This document shows positions 1 through 8,115 of a stretch of DNA of 64,000 nt, piece by piece. A model generated the notes under the pieces. That model was not told the origin of the DNA and did no database searches. It saw only the letters and a list, made by a program, of their open reading frames with translations. Source of the stretch: JARFUG01 sp050485365. Lineage in GTDB: Bacteria > Desulfobacterota > Desulfuromonadia > Desulfuromonadales > JACZKF01. Made by a program: the position numbers and the translations under genes. The stretch lies in contig JBJHBH010000007.1 of NCBI GenBank assembly GCA_050485365.1, positions 3,417 to 67,416 on the forward strand. Direction: 5' to 3'. Numbering within the stretch: position 1 is the first letter of the stretch; each line of letters begins with the position of its first letter.

Positions 1-1911
1 GATCTCGCGCGTCAGGGTGTCGGCGGTGTATTCGCGCTGGGTGTCGCGGCGAAAGGCGAGGCGATGCACCCGGTAGACCTCGGCGCCGAGAAAGCGCGTC
101 TCCAGGGCGTTGAAGAACTCTTCGGTGATCTCGATCTTCTCGCCGGTGAAGCGGCACGTCTCCACCGTCCCCGGCTCGAAGTTCACGGCGAAGAGATAGT
201 TCTGGATGTCGCGCGAGATGCGCTCTTCGTTGTAGTAGTAGAGCGACTCCTTCACCTCCTGCAGGATGGTGTAGTCGTACATGCGCAGCAGCGAATCGAG
301 AAAGCCATAGGGGATCGAATCGCTGAGCTCCTTGTGCACCATGGTGAAGAATTTATGCAGCACCGCCATGTTGATGAGGTGGTCCTTGCGGGCAAAGGCG
401 CTGTAGAACTCGTTGAAGATGCGGATCGAGTCGCGCCCGGAGAAGCCGTGCGCCCCTTCGGCCTCCGACTCGGCGATGATGCGCCGACGCCGCTTGGCGG
501 TGAGGCGTTTTCGGTCCTCCTCGTCGAGCCACTTGGGGATGTTGCCGGTGTAGATCTCCATCTTGAGCAGCTGCAGGTTCTCGTCGCAGTAGAGGCGGTA
601 CTTTGCCGAGTCGGGGATCCACTCGTTCATCGCCTCGGAGCGCAGGCTCAGCCGCGAGGAGATGATGACCCGGGCGAAGTTGTGCAGGACACGCGGCAGA
701 AAGTTGCCGTCGATGTGGCGGCCGAAGATGTTGCGGTAGATCTCCACCTCGGTGGTCAGATCGAGGACGTAGGGGACCTTGATGTACTCGATGCGGTCGG
801 AGAAGGAGGGGAAATCCTGAATGTTGGCGCGATCCTCCGGGTTCATCAGGGCCAGAAAGAGGGAGTTGACGTTCTCCTCGACGTCCTCCACCTTGTGCAC
901 CCCCTCGCTGATGACGTTGTGCAGCTCGATGAGGCGATCGGTATTGTGGCTCTTGATGTCCATCAGGGCGTAGATGCCGTTGTTCGTCTTGGCGAAGCGA
1001 GAGAAGACGTAGCGCACCCGGTTGCTGTCGCGCAGCACCTCGTTGATGCGGTTTTGCAGCATCTCGTTGGTCAGCACCGGCTGTTTGAGGGGTTTGTCGC
1101 CGGGATTGAAGACGCTGATCCCCTCGGAGAGGCGGCGGTTGAAGTGATAGGGGCGCGCGAAGAGCATGCGGTAGACCGCCCGCGGGCTTCCGAGGCGCTC
1201 GAGCAGAGCCTGATAGAGGGAAGAGCAGATGGTGCACGGCTCGGCCTTGAAGATCCAGTCGTACTCCTTCTGGCTGAAGAGTGTCTCGCGGAACGCGTCC
1301 TCGCGAAAGAGATCCTCCAGAAACTGGCGCCGGTACGCCTTGGGGATGAGCAGGATCGGGTTGTCGTGGCTCGGGCAGGGGATTTCGACGGTGTCCTCGG
1401 TCCCTGGGGCGGTGCCGTATTCGCGCAGCCCCAATATCTGCCGGTCGAGGCGCCAGACGACCTCGAAGCGCGCCCCCTCCTCGGTGTTGGCGAAGCGTTC
1501 GAAGCGGCTGAGCAGATTGTTGAGAAAAGTGCTCTTGCCGCAGCCGTGCGGGCCTTCGAAGATATAGATCTTGTTCTGCTGGGCGCCGCGTTTGAGCGCG
1601 TCGACGAGATTGACGAGGCGGTTGGCGAAGAGACGGTCGGCGAAGAAAGGCTGATCGGACCCCTCGACGAAGAGGCGGCTGCAATCGTAGTTGACGAAAT
1701 GGATCGATTCCGGGTCGTCGGGGTATTCGTCGACCCCTTCGGTGACGGTCGTGGTGACCAGGTCGTAGAAGACCTGAAAGATGTTGCGCAGCACCCGGTG
1801 GGGGCGTTCGCTCAGAACCTGCAGAAAATCCTCGAAGGGGATGGCGCTGCGCTGCTCCCAGTGGCTGATGTTTCGGTCGATCTGCTGAAGTGCCCGATCT
1901 ATCGTTCCCAT
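1..1911 (-). CDS. PrkA-like serine protein kinase, second paralogue (partial, C-terminus beyond the window)
   Basis: 637 codons are visible and the frame stays open through base 1, so the C-terminus is missing. The product begins MGTIDRALQQ and has a Walker A motif, GPHGCGKS, at residues 120-127, in the position expected for the AAA domain of the PrkA family. These are cytosolic Ser/Thr protein kinases with an AAA module and a C-terminal kinase-like domain. The start at 1911 is the ATG just ahead of the conserved N-terminus; its ribosome site is weak. It is last in the run prkA, yeaH, spoVR, prkA-like, all on the minus strand. It differs clearly in sequence from the upstream PrkA (5280-7343), so it is an old paralogue and not a recent duplicate. 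The kinase substrate is not evident. Confidence 0.85.
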   Translation of the reverse strand, partial: MGTIDRALQQIDRNISHWEQRSAIPFEDFLQVLSERPHRVLRNIFQVFYDLVTTTVTEGVDEYPDDPESIHFVNYDCSRLFVEGSDQPFFADRLFANRLVNLVDALKRGAQQNKIYIFEGPHGCGKSTFLNNLLSRFERFANTEEGARFEVVWRLDRQILGLREYGTAPGTEDTVEIPCPSHDNPILLIPKAYRRQFLEDLFREDAFRETLFSQKEYDWIFKAEPCTICSSLYQALLERLGSPRAVYRMLFARPYHFNRRLSEGISVFNPGDKPLKQPVLTNEMLQNRINEVLRDSNRVRYVFSRFAKTNNGIYALMDIKSHNTDRLIELHNVISEGVHKVEDVEENVNSLFLALMNPEDRANIQDFPSFSDRIEYIKVPYVLDLTTEVEIYRNIFGRHIDGNFLPRVLHNFARVIISSRLSLRSEAMNEWIPDSAKYRLYCDENLQLLKMEIYTGNIPKWLDEEDRKRLTAKRRRRIIAESEAEGAHGFSGRDSIRIFNEFYSAFARKDHLINMAVLHKFFTMVHKELSDSIPYGFLDSLLRMYDYTILQEVKESLYYYNEERISRDIQNYLFAVNFEPGTVETCRFTGEKIEITEEFFNALETRFLGAEVYRVHRLAFRRDTQREYTADTLTREI

Positions 1912-2102
1912 GCTGTGGCCTATGAATATGGATAATGAGCTCACCAGGGGGCTCGGGGCGCCCACATAGAGGGTGTCCGGCGCCCGGATGGCGCCGGCCA
2001 AGCCCCCATGGATGGGTTCATGGCGTCCCTCGGAGTGGGGGACGCGAGACCCTTTCCACCTCAGATGAACAGTTATGAGGGCGCAATGATCGCGCCACGG
2101 CG
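1912..2102. other. 191-base intergenic region with stacked inverted repeats
   Basis: No ORF of note. It holds GGGGGCT near its left end and AGCCCCC near 2005 as possible long-range arms. A hairpin spans 2023-2045 (GCGTCCC and GGGACGC arms), and a short GGCGC/GCGCC palindrome lies at 2079-2096. No U-run follows, so a simple intrinsic terminator is not supported. It may process or stabilise the spoVR to prkA-like transcript. Confidence 0.5.
2079..2096. repeat. REP-like short palindrome, degenerate copy
   Basis: GGGCGCAATGATCGCGCC is an imperfect palindrome of the same type as the elements at 9645, 15577 and 30445-30528. It lies just past the spoVR stop codon on the minus strand and lacks the GTAGGGGC end. 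Confidence 0.5.
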
Positions 2103-3716
2103 TCAGAACAGCGGCGTCTTGGAGATTTTGCGGTCCTTGACCTCGTAGACGATCCTGCGCCATTCGATCTCTGCGCCCTGCTCCACCTCGGAGGGGGCGC
2201 TTCTGAGCGCCTCGCTCGTTTCGAGGCGCACCGGCCCTCCCCACAGATATTCGATGCCGAGCAGGGTGTTGGGGATGTACTCCTGCACCAGCGGCTTCCC
2301 CTCGAAACGGTGAACGAGGTAGAGGAGATTTCCCGCGCTCTTTTCTTTATCGATCTCGATGCGCGGCGGATGATAGAGCTGGTCGAGGAGCATCCGGCGG
2401 TAGTCGTCGACGTTTCGGCTCTTCACGACGTATTCCCAGACCATGCGCTCCTGATTCAGACGGCGCTCGGTGACGAAGAGCCGGTGGCGATCGACAAGCT
2501 CCTGGTCGAGGAAGGTGCGCAGGAAGAGATAATCCGAGAAATCCTCGCGGACCCTGAAGATCGTCTCGCGCCCCGCTGCCGTGCCGAGATCGTAGCTGCG
2601 GCGCTCTTCGGCGTCTAGGATGCGTTGATAGGCCGCCGAGTAGCGCCCCTTATCCGCCATCTCCTCGATGTTCTGGAACATGCGCATCCCCAGGGCGTAG
2701 GGGTTGAGGCCGACCCTGGGCAGCGAGACGACGCCGGAGTGGACGCGGGCGTATTCGACCTCGTGGCCGCTGATGCGCTCGTCCTGCATGAAGAGCTTCT
2801 CGTGCCAGTAGCTCGCCCACCCCTCGTTCATGATCTTGGTGCGGATCTGCGGCTGGAAGTAGATGGAGGTCTTGCGCACGATCTGCAGCACCGACTTCAT
2901 CCAGCCGTTCTCATCGCGGTTCAGAAAATCGGAGTGCTCCATCAGAAACTGCAACAGATCGAGGCGGCGCGCGGGTTTGCTCTCGAGGCTATTGGCGTAG
3001 AGCGCCTCGAGCTCGGGATATTTGGCCGCCGTGTCGGCGAAGAAGGTCTGCTCCCCCAGATCGCCGTAGCGGCGGATGCAGTCGTTGTAGCGGTTCACCT
3101 CCTTGACGTAGTCGGCGACGCGGACCTTGCGCTCGCTCTGCAAAAAGACGTCGAAATAGAAATCGAGGCGGGTGGGGCGCTCGGCGCTGCCGGGGGCGTA
3201 GATGCGCGACAGCTCGTCGAAATAGCCGACGAGGTTGTCGATGCCGCGCGAGAACTCGATGACGTAGTCGACCCAGCGCCCGTGGCGCGAGCGCAGCGAA
3301 GAGATCAGGCGCTTGTCGGCCAGGGCTTGCCCGGTCAGATCGTAATCCCAGGTGTGGCGGAAGAAGAGGTTGTTCTGGAAGAAGTCGATATGCCCCAGCA
3401 CGTGATAGAAGATCATCACGTTGAGCCAATCGGGGTTGTTGTCATTGTAGTACGAGATGGCCGGGCGGGTGTTGATGACCGTCTCGTAGGGGTTGCTCGG
3501 GTAAAGCTCGTAGCGACCCTTCTCTTTCAGGACCTCGACGTCGTGAACCCAGTAGTCGTACAGGGTCGGGATCATGTTCTTGGGGGTGAGCTCGAGCAGG
3601 TCGCGGTTGGTCACCAGGTATTCGAGCGTCTCGTCCTCGAAACGCAGCCCCGCGCGGCGCGCCCGCTCCTTGCACCCCTCCATGATCGATTTGGTGTGTT
3701 GGGATACCAGTTCCAT
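2103..3716 (-). CDS. spoVR: SpoVR/YcgB family protein
   Basis: 537 aa, the usual length of the SpoVR family. The N-terminal half carries the family-typical stretches NMIPTLYDYW, VMIFYHVLGHIDFFQNN and the middle segment IMNEGWASYWHEKLF. SpoVR takes part in cortex formation in Bacillus; in proteobacteria (YcgB) it is a stress/stationary-phase protein that travels with PrkA (YeaG) and YeaH. It sits between yeaH (86 bases upstream) and a second prkA-like gene (191 bases downstream), the conserved three-gene association. The ATG at 3716 gives the expected N-terminus but has no clear Shine-Dalgarno site, so translation may depend on the upstream gene. The biochemical activity of the family is not established. 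Confidence 0.93.
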   Translation of the reverse strand: MELVSQHTKSIMEGCKERARRAGLRFEDETLEYLVTNRDLLELTPKNMIPTLYDYWVHDVEVLKEKGRYELYPSNPYETVINTRPAISYYNDNNPDWLNVMIFYHVLGHIDFFQNNLFFRHTWDYDLTGQALADKRLISSLRSRHGRWVDYVIEFSRGIDNLVGYFDELSRIYAPGSAERPTRLDFYFDVFLQSERKVRVADYVKEVNRYNDCIRRYGDLGEQTFFADTAAKYPELEALYANSLESKPARRLDLLQFLMEHSDFLNRDENGWMKSVLQIVRKTSIYFQPQIRTKIMNEGWASYWHEKLFMQDERISGHEVEYARVHSGVVSLPRVGLNPYALGMRMFQNIEEMADKGRYSAAYQRILDAEERRSYDLGTAAGRETIFRVREDFSDYLFLRTFLDQELVDRHRLFVTERRLNQERMVWEYVVKSRNVDDYRRMLLDQLYHPPRIEIDKEKSAGNLLYLVHRFEGKPLVQEYIPNTLLGIEYLWGGPVRLETSEALRSAPSEVEQGAEIEWRRIVYEVKDRKISKTPLF

Positions 3717-3727
3717 AAACGGCCAAG

Positions 3728-3807
3728 GCTATGGGCTATGGGCTATGGCAAATCCAGGCAGTGGTAATGGCCTTTGCCTTACCTCTCGCCTCTTGCCTGC
3801 CCCTACG
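3728..3807. repeat. GGCTATG tandem arm with GTAGGGGC end, between yeaH and spoVR
   Basis: Three tandem GGCTATGG-type units at 3728-3750 are followed, after a spacer, by TTGCCTTACCTCTCGCC-type sequence and TGCCCCTACG at 3798-3807. Read on the minus strand, the last part is CGTAGGGGCA and supplies the TAG stop of yeaH. It resembles the 5186-5272 spacer in design but has a different unit. Confidence 0.6.
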
Positions 3808-5170
3808 AAATCAGTTTCTTGATCCCCTCGATGACCCTCGGCTCGTCGGCGTCTTCGCCCATGACGTCGAGGCGCACCAGTTCGGGTCGGCTCTCCAGCA
3901 GGCCCGACTTCTTGAAATTGCGTTCGACCTCGGTGGCGCCGACGCCGCTGTAGGTGTGCTCGGCGATGGTGACGCCGACCCGGTTGGCGTAGCCGAGCAT
4001 CGCCTGCAACTCGGGGATGAGCTCCTGCCCGTCGGCGTCCCAGTCGTCGCCGTCGGTGCCGTGAAAGACGTAGATGTTGTAGTCGCGCGCGAGGCTCTCC
4101 TGCTCGACGATCTCGTTCACCAGCCGAAAGGCCGAGGCGACGCGCGTGCCGCCGGCGACGCGCGAGTTGTAGTAGGTATGGAAGTCGGGGACCTCGCGCG
4201 CCTCGGTGTCGTGCAGAATGAAGCGCGACTCGACCTGCCGCTCGTACTGGAAAAGGAGCCAGCTGTAGATCAGCACATGCTGCGACACCACCAGCTCCGT
4301 CGCCTTGCCCATCATCGAGCCGGAGTAGTCGCGCAGGAAAAAGACCATCGCCTGCGACTCGTAGTCCTTCTCGCGCGAGAGGGTCCGATAGACCTTGTCG
4401 CTGGGGGAGATGAGCATCCGTGACGGGTCGATCTCATTGATGTCGGGGACGTTCCCCAGGTTCATGTTCGTCTCGAGGATGCGCCGCAGCGTCGCCTTCT
4501 TGTCGAGGATCTGCCCGAATCCGCGGTTGCGGTCGGTCAGATCGTAGGTGTAGCGGCTCAGGGCACGCTTCTTCCCCTTCTCCTTGAGGTTGGGGAGCTC
4601 GAACTTCTCGGTGAGAATCCTGCCGAGATCGTAGGCGCTCGACTCGACCTCGTGCCCTCCGCCCTCCCCCTGCCCCGCGCCCCCCTCACCGGCTTCGCCG
4701 GGGTCGTGGACCGGCTGCTCGCCGATGACCTCCCCTTCCTCGCCGTCGCCCGAGCCTCCCGTACTGCCGCCGCTCCCTCCGCCCCCTTGCGGCGGAATGG
4801 CGTTGTCGTGCAGGAACTTCTCCTCCACCGTCGTCGGCACGATAACGACCTTCCCCGCGTCCCCTTTGCCCGGACGCACCAGCTTGCCCACGCGGATCTT
4901 GCGGGGAAAACCGTCGATTTCGCGCTGCCGGTCGCGCTCCAGAAGCTCGTCGATGGAACGGATGTTGGTCGTATACGGGCTCTGGGGACGTTCCAGGCGC
5001 ATCAGCACGCTGAAATCGTCCCATCCGTAAAGAGACGGCGCCAAAGGCGCAGACAGAACCTTTTCGGCAGGAAGATCGTGCGATCCTCCCAATTCCATCT
5101 CCCGCCGGATCTTCTCTTCCAGCTCGGAAGGGATACCGCGTTTTTTCAGCTCTTCGTAGTAGTCACGCAT
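3803..5170 (-). CDS. yeaH: YeaH/YhbH family protein (DUF444, vWA-like)
   Basis: 455 aa, matching DUF444 proteins. The N-terminal third is followed by a low-complexity Gly/Glu-rich linker (about residues 125-170), then a C-terminal von Willebrand A-like domain with the metal-site signature DYSGSMMG. In enterobacteria YeaH acts with the PrkA kinase YeaG in stress and nitrogen-starvation responses. Here it lies directly downstream of prkA, separated by 109 bases of GGCGAT repeats. The start at 5170 has AGGG seven bases upstream. The stop codon TAG falls in a GTAGGGGC motif that belongs to the adjacent repeat. The Gly-rich linker varies in length in the family and is probably disordered. Confidence 0.92.
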   Translation of the reverse strand: MRDYYEELKKRGIPSELEEKIRREMELGGSHDLPAEKVLSAPLAPSLYGWDDFSVLMRLERPQSPYTTNIRSIDELLERDRQREIDGFPRKIRVGKLVRPGKGDAGKVVIVPTTVEEKFLHDNAIPPQGGGGSGGSTGGSGDGEEGEVIGEQPVHDPGEAGEGGAGQGEGGGHEVESSAYDLGRILTEKFELPNLKEKGKKRALSRYTYDLTDRNRGFGQILDKKATLRRILETNMNLGNVPDINEIDPSRMLISPSDKVYRTLSREKDYESQAMVFFLRDYSGSMMGKATELVVSQHVLIYSWLLFQYERQVESRFILHDTEAREVPDFHTYYNSRVAGGTRVASAFRLVNEIVEQESLARDYNIYVFHGTDGDDWDADGQELIPELQAMLGYANRVGVTIAEHTYSGVGATEVERNFKKSGLLESRPELVRLDVMGEDADEPRVIEGIKKLIS

Positions 5171-5185
5171 GCAAACCCTGGCAAT

Positions 5186-5272
5186 GGGCGATAGGCGATG
5201 GGCGATGGGCGATGAGCGATGGGCATGGGGGCTGGTTTCTCCCTATCGCCTCGTGCCTATCGCCTCATGCCT
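5186..5272. repeat. GGCGAT / ATCGCC inverted tandem repeat between prkA and yeaH
   Basis: The left arm (about 5188-5224) is a run of GGCGATRGGCGATG-type units. The right arm (about 5241-5272) is CCTATCGCCT-type units, the inverse complement of the left. RNA from either strand can fold into a long hairpin. It fills nearly the whole spacer between two co-directional genes and ends at the prkA stop codon. Confidence 0.75.
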
Positions 5273-5279
5273 GCTTTTT

Positions 5280-7343
5280 TTACATCTCGTCCTCCTGCGT
5301 GCAGAAGTACTCGATCGTCTTCTGCGCGCAGGTGTTGCAGTAGCCGAGCTTGTGGAGCATGGTGTCGACCATGCGGTCGTAGAGCTTCTGGTTCTCCTCG
5401 TTGGTGCGGTTGGCCAGAGCGCCGATGAGGCTCCCCGCCCCGGCGATGTCGCTCTTGAGGCGCACGTCGGTAACCGCCTTGACGAGCTCGAGGTTGTCCA
5501 TGAAGTCGTAGTTCGGATCGACGGAGATCTTCTGCCCGTAGATCTTGCGGATCGAGGTGCGGAACGTCTCGATCTGCTCCTCGGTCTTGAGCCCCAGGCG
5601 CTCTTCGATGTTGCGGATGTAGCGCTCGTCGATCTTGAGGGCCTTGAGCTCCTTGGTCTGGGGGTCCTTGTACTTCCACATCTTGTCGGGACCGAGGTTT
5701 TCGGCGTCGACGCCGATAATCATGTTGACGTAGTTCATCACGTCCTTGCGGATGGCAAAAGGCTCGTCCATGTAGGCGTTGAACATCTCGGTCATGATCC
5801 GCTCGCGGTAGAGCCCCTTGGCGATCTTGAGATCTTCGAGGTACTTCCCCCTGTCGGAGGCGTCGGGGACGTAATCGAGGATCACACGCTCGATGGCGAG
5901 AAAGACGTCGTAGGCGAACATGCAGCGCCCCTCGTTCGTCTCCGAGCTCTCCACCAGGAGCTGGATGGCGCGGCCCAGATTGCGCTGCCCCAGCCCCTTC
6001 TGACCGAAGCGCCGGGTGATGTCGGGCTCCTGGTTGAGGGCGTCGATCACCTCGGCCAGCGTCTTGATGCTCTTCTCCCCGGCGACTTCGCCGGCGGCGA
6101 GCTTCATCGTCTCGACGGCGGTGAGCTTTTCAGAGCGCGGCAGCCGCGACAGGACGACCGCCGCCGAGGCGGCGTAGTTGAGGTTCGGGTCCTGGTGCAG
6201 TTCCTCCTTGGTCAGCGTCGTTTTCGTCTCGCTGCCGATGGCGTAGTCGGTCAGATACTTCTGCATGCGGTAGTTGGTGTTGTGCGAGACGTAGCAGATG
6301 CGGCAGCGGTCGACGATGGGGGCTTCTTCCTTTTCGGCCAGGAAGCGGTTGAACTCGGCGTTGTTGCTCGTGGCGATGATCAGGGTGTCGATGGGCCACT
6401 TGTAGCCGTCCATCTCGATGACCCGGTTCTGGATCACCCCCAGGTAGACCTGCACGAGGTCCTTCTTGTTCTTGTAGATCTCGTCCGAGAAGTGAATCCC
6501 GCCTCCCGCCACCCGTGCCAGCGCCCCGCGGCGCAGGTCGAAGCGATAGGGGTTGTTGGTGTCGGTGATGTGCAGCAGGCGCTGGATCGACTCTTCGCCG
6601 AGCAGGTCGACGGCCGACGAGGTGATCTTGTCCTTGGCGGCGTATTTGCCGGTCACCGTCCCCAGACTCTCGGTCAAGGGCACCGGGATGATCTCGACGA
6701 ACTTGAGCATCTCCTCCAGATCTCCCCCGGCGAAGGCGCGGATGTCGTTCCACATGTAGCTGCTGCAGGCGCCCAGGGGGCGGTAGTTCTCGTAGAGGCG
6801 CTCGATCTGCTGATCGTCGAAGCCGGCCTCGCGGGCGAGCCACTCGCGGCTCTGCTCGGGGTCGTCGTGCAGGTTCATGGCGAGAATCAGCGGATCCTCG
6901 AAGGTCTGCGAGTCGATCGATTTGATGCGCCCGTAGCTGCCGAGGCGGTCCATGCCGTTCAGGCGGAAGGTGTACTTGCGGTTCTCGTCGCGCATGAGGA
7001 ACTGGCGGTACTTCGCGCAGAGAAACTCGACGAAGAACGTTTTGCCGTTGCCCGGCTCGCCGACGAGCACGAAGGCCATCTCCTTGCTCGACCCCCCTTC
7101 GGCGGCGTCCTTGACGAAGGAGACGAGCGAGTTGATCTCGTCGTACATGCCGATGGCGTGCTTGCGACCCTGCCGGAAGATCTTGAAATCGTAGGTCGTT
7201 TTGCCGTTCACCACGACCTTTTCGATTTCGTCCTCGAGAATCATTCGGGCGACGCCCTGGAAAGCATTCTCGAATCGGCGCTCCCCTCCCTTCACGGCGT
7301 TCAGATGATGAAGAAGCGTTCCATTTTCCGTGCTCTGAGCCAT
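5280..7343 (-). CDS. prkA: Serine protein kinase PrkA
   Basis: 687 aa, the typical PrkA length (E. coli YeaG is about 640). The AAA_PrkA domain has Walker A GEPGNGKT at residues 95-102, and the C-terminal PrkA kinase domain follows. The N-terminus shows the family pattern of substrate-binding and DEINSLVSFVKDAA before the P-loop. It is a cytosolic protein kinase/AAA protein that works with YeaH and SpoVR, whose genes follow on the same strand. GGAGG lies seven bases before the ATG, and a good sigma-70-like promoter (7400-7428) lies about 57 bases upstream, so this is the likely first gene of the four-gene unit. Confidence 0.95.
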   Translation of the reverse strand: MAQSTENGTLLHHLNAVKGGERRFENAFQGVARMILEDEIEKVVVNGKTTYDFKIFRQGRKHAIGMYDEINSLVSFVKDAAEGGSSKEMAFVLVGEPGNGKTFFVEFLCAKYRQFLMRDENRKYTFRLNGMDRLGSYGRIKSIDSQTFEDPLILAMNLHDDPEQSREWLAREAGFDDQQIERLYENYRPLGACSSYMWNDIRAFAGGDLEEMLKFVEIIPVPLTESLGTVTGKYAAKDKITSSAVDLLGEESIQRLLHITDTNNPYRFDLRRGALARVAGGGIHFSDEIYKNKKDLVQVYLGVIQNRVIEMDGYKWPIDTLIIATSNNAEFNRFLAEKEEAPIVDRCRICYVSHNTNYRMQKYLTDYAIGSETKTTLTKEELHQDPNLNYAASAAVVLSRLPRSEKLTAVETMKLAAGEVAGEKSIKTLAEVIDALNQEPDITRRFGQKGLGQRNLGRAIQLLVESSETNEGRCMFAYDVFLAIERVILDYVPDASDRGKYLEDLKIAKGLYRERIMTEMFNAYMDEPFAIRKDVMNYVNMIIGVDAENLGPDKMWKYKDPQTKELKALKIDERYIRNIEERLGLKTEEQIETFRTSIRKIYGQKISVDPNYDFMDNLELVKAVTDVRLKSDIAGAGSLIGALANRTNEENQKLYDRMVDTMLHKLGYCNTCAQKTIEYFCTQEDEM

Positions 7344-7399
7344 TTTTGTCCTCCGAACAGCGGCCCCGCCAAAGGGCCACTGATTGAGTGATTACAGCT

Positions 7400-7428
7400 A
7401 TTATACGGAATTCTCAGAGTTTTTTCGA
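7400..7428 (-). promoter_or_regulatory. Candidate sigma-70 promoter of the prkA operon
   Basis: On the minus strand, a perfect TATAAT (7400-7405) is preceded by a 17-base spacer and TCGAAA (7423-7428, 4 of 6 matches to the -35 consensus). It lies in the only AT-rich part of the gap. A short GGCCC/GGGCC stem sits in the predicted leader. Confidence 0.55.
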
Positions 7429-7576
7429 CCAGTCGGGAATTAAAAAGGCGGGCAGGCGGGATTAACGACGAGGAAAACCCGGTAGGGAGTTGATCTTGCG
7501 ATGTTTGCGAGGAGGGGGGATTTCGACGACCCGGCAACCGGGAGCCAAGAGGTTTTTCGCCGAGCGGCGCTCCGGT

Positions 7577-7984
7577 CTACTGGGGCGCCCCGAGCCGCGC
7601 TTCGAGCTCGGGGGGCAGCACCGGACGCCCCTTGGCGTTGATCGCCGTGCCGATGACTCGAGCGTTGAGGATCGGCTTGCGGTCGGGGTATCGAAAGATG
7701 TCCTGAACAAAGGCAAAGCGCAGGCGCGACACCCGCTCGAGCTTGAGTCCCACCCAGAAGCGGTCTGCGCTCTTGAGGGGATGGCGGTAGTCGAGCTCGG
7801 TACGCACCACCACCAGATTGATCCCCTCGCGGGCGAAGCGGGCGAAATCGAGGTCGATGGACTTGAGGAATTCGTGACGGGTGTGCTCCAGATAGTTCTG
7901 GTAGACGGCGTTGTTGACGATCCCCTGCATGTCGATCTCGTAGTCGCGCACCTGGAAATCGAGGGTGAAGATGTAGTCGTGCAT
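7577..7984 (-). CDS. Acyl-CoA thioesterase, 4HBT hotdog family
   Basis: 135 aa, normal for a single hotdog-fold 4-hydroxybenzoyl-CoA thioesterase-type enzyme. The N-terminal segment VRDYEIDMQGIVNNAVYQNY matches the family pattern V-Y-D-D-G-V-N-N-Y, with D (MQG) and V-N-N in the active-site region. Such enzymes hydrolyse short or medium acyl-CoA thioesters; YbgC-like members associate with the cell envelope. The frame is open further upstream, but the ATG at 7984 is preceded by AAGGGGAG and begins exactly at the conserved domain, so it is taken as the start. It is transcribed away from the DUF748 gene, with about 130 bases between them. Confidence 0.85.
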   Translation of the reverse strand: MHDYIFTLDFQVRDYEIDMQGIVNNAVYQNYLEHTRHEFLKSIDLDFARFAREGINLVVVRTELDYRHPLKSADRFWVGLKLERVSRLRFAFVQDIFRYPDRKPILNARVIGTAINAKGRPVLPPELEARLGAPQ

Positions 7985-8115
7985 GAATCTCCCCTTCTCG
8001 GCCGCATGCGCGGCGTTGAGCGTCATCGGATCCTGCGAGCCGCATGGGACGTCGGCCGCCCCATGCGAACAATTCCTTCCATCGCGGATATACTGGAGGG
8101 AAGACGGAGACAACC

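Noticed and set aside
5186..5272. Possible CRISPR array from short tandem repeats
   Set aside because: Units are 6-7 bases with no unique spacers; it is an inverted low-complexity element.
5169..7391. Long plus-strand open frame (740 codons) opposite prkA
   Set aside because: It is rich in Val/Glu/Asp/Leu strings typical of the antisense of a high-GC gene; prkA on the other strand has a clear family match.
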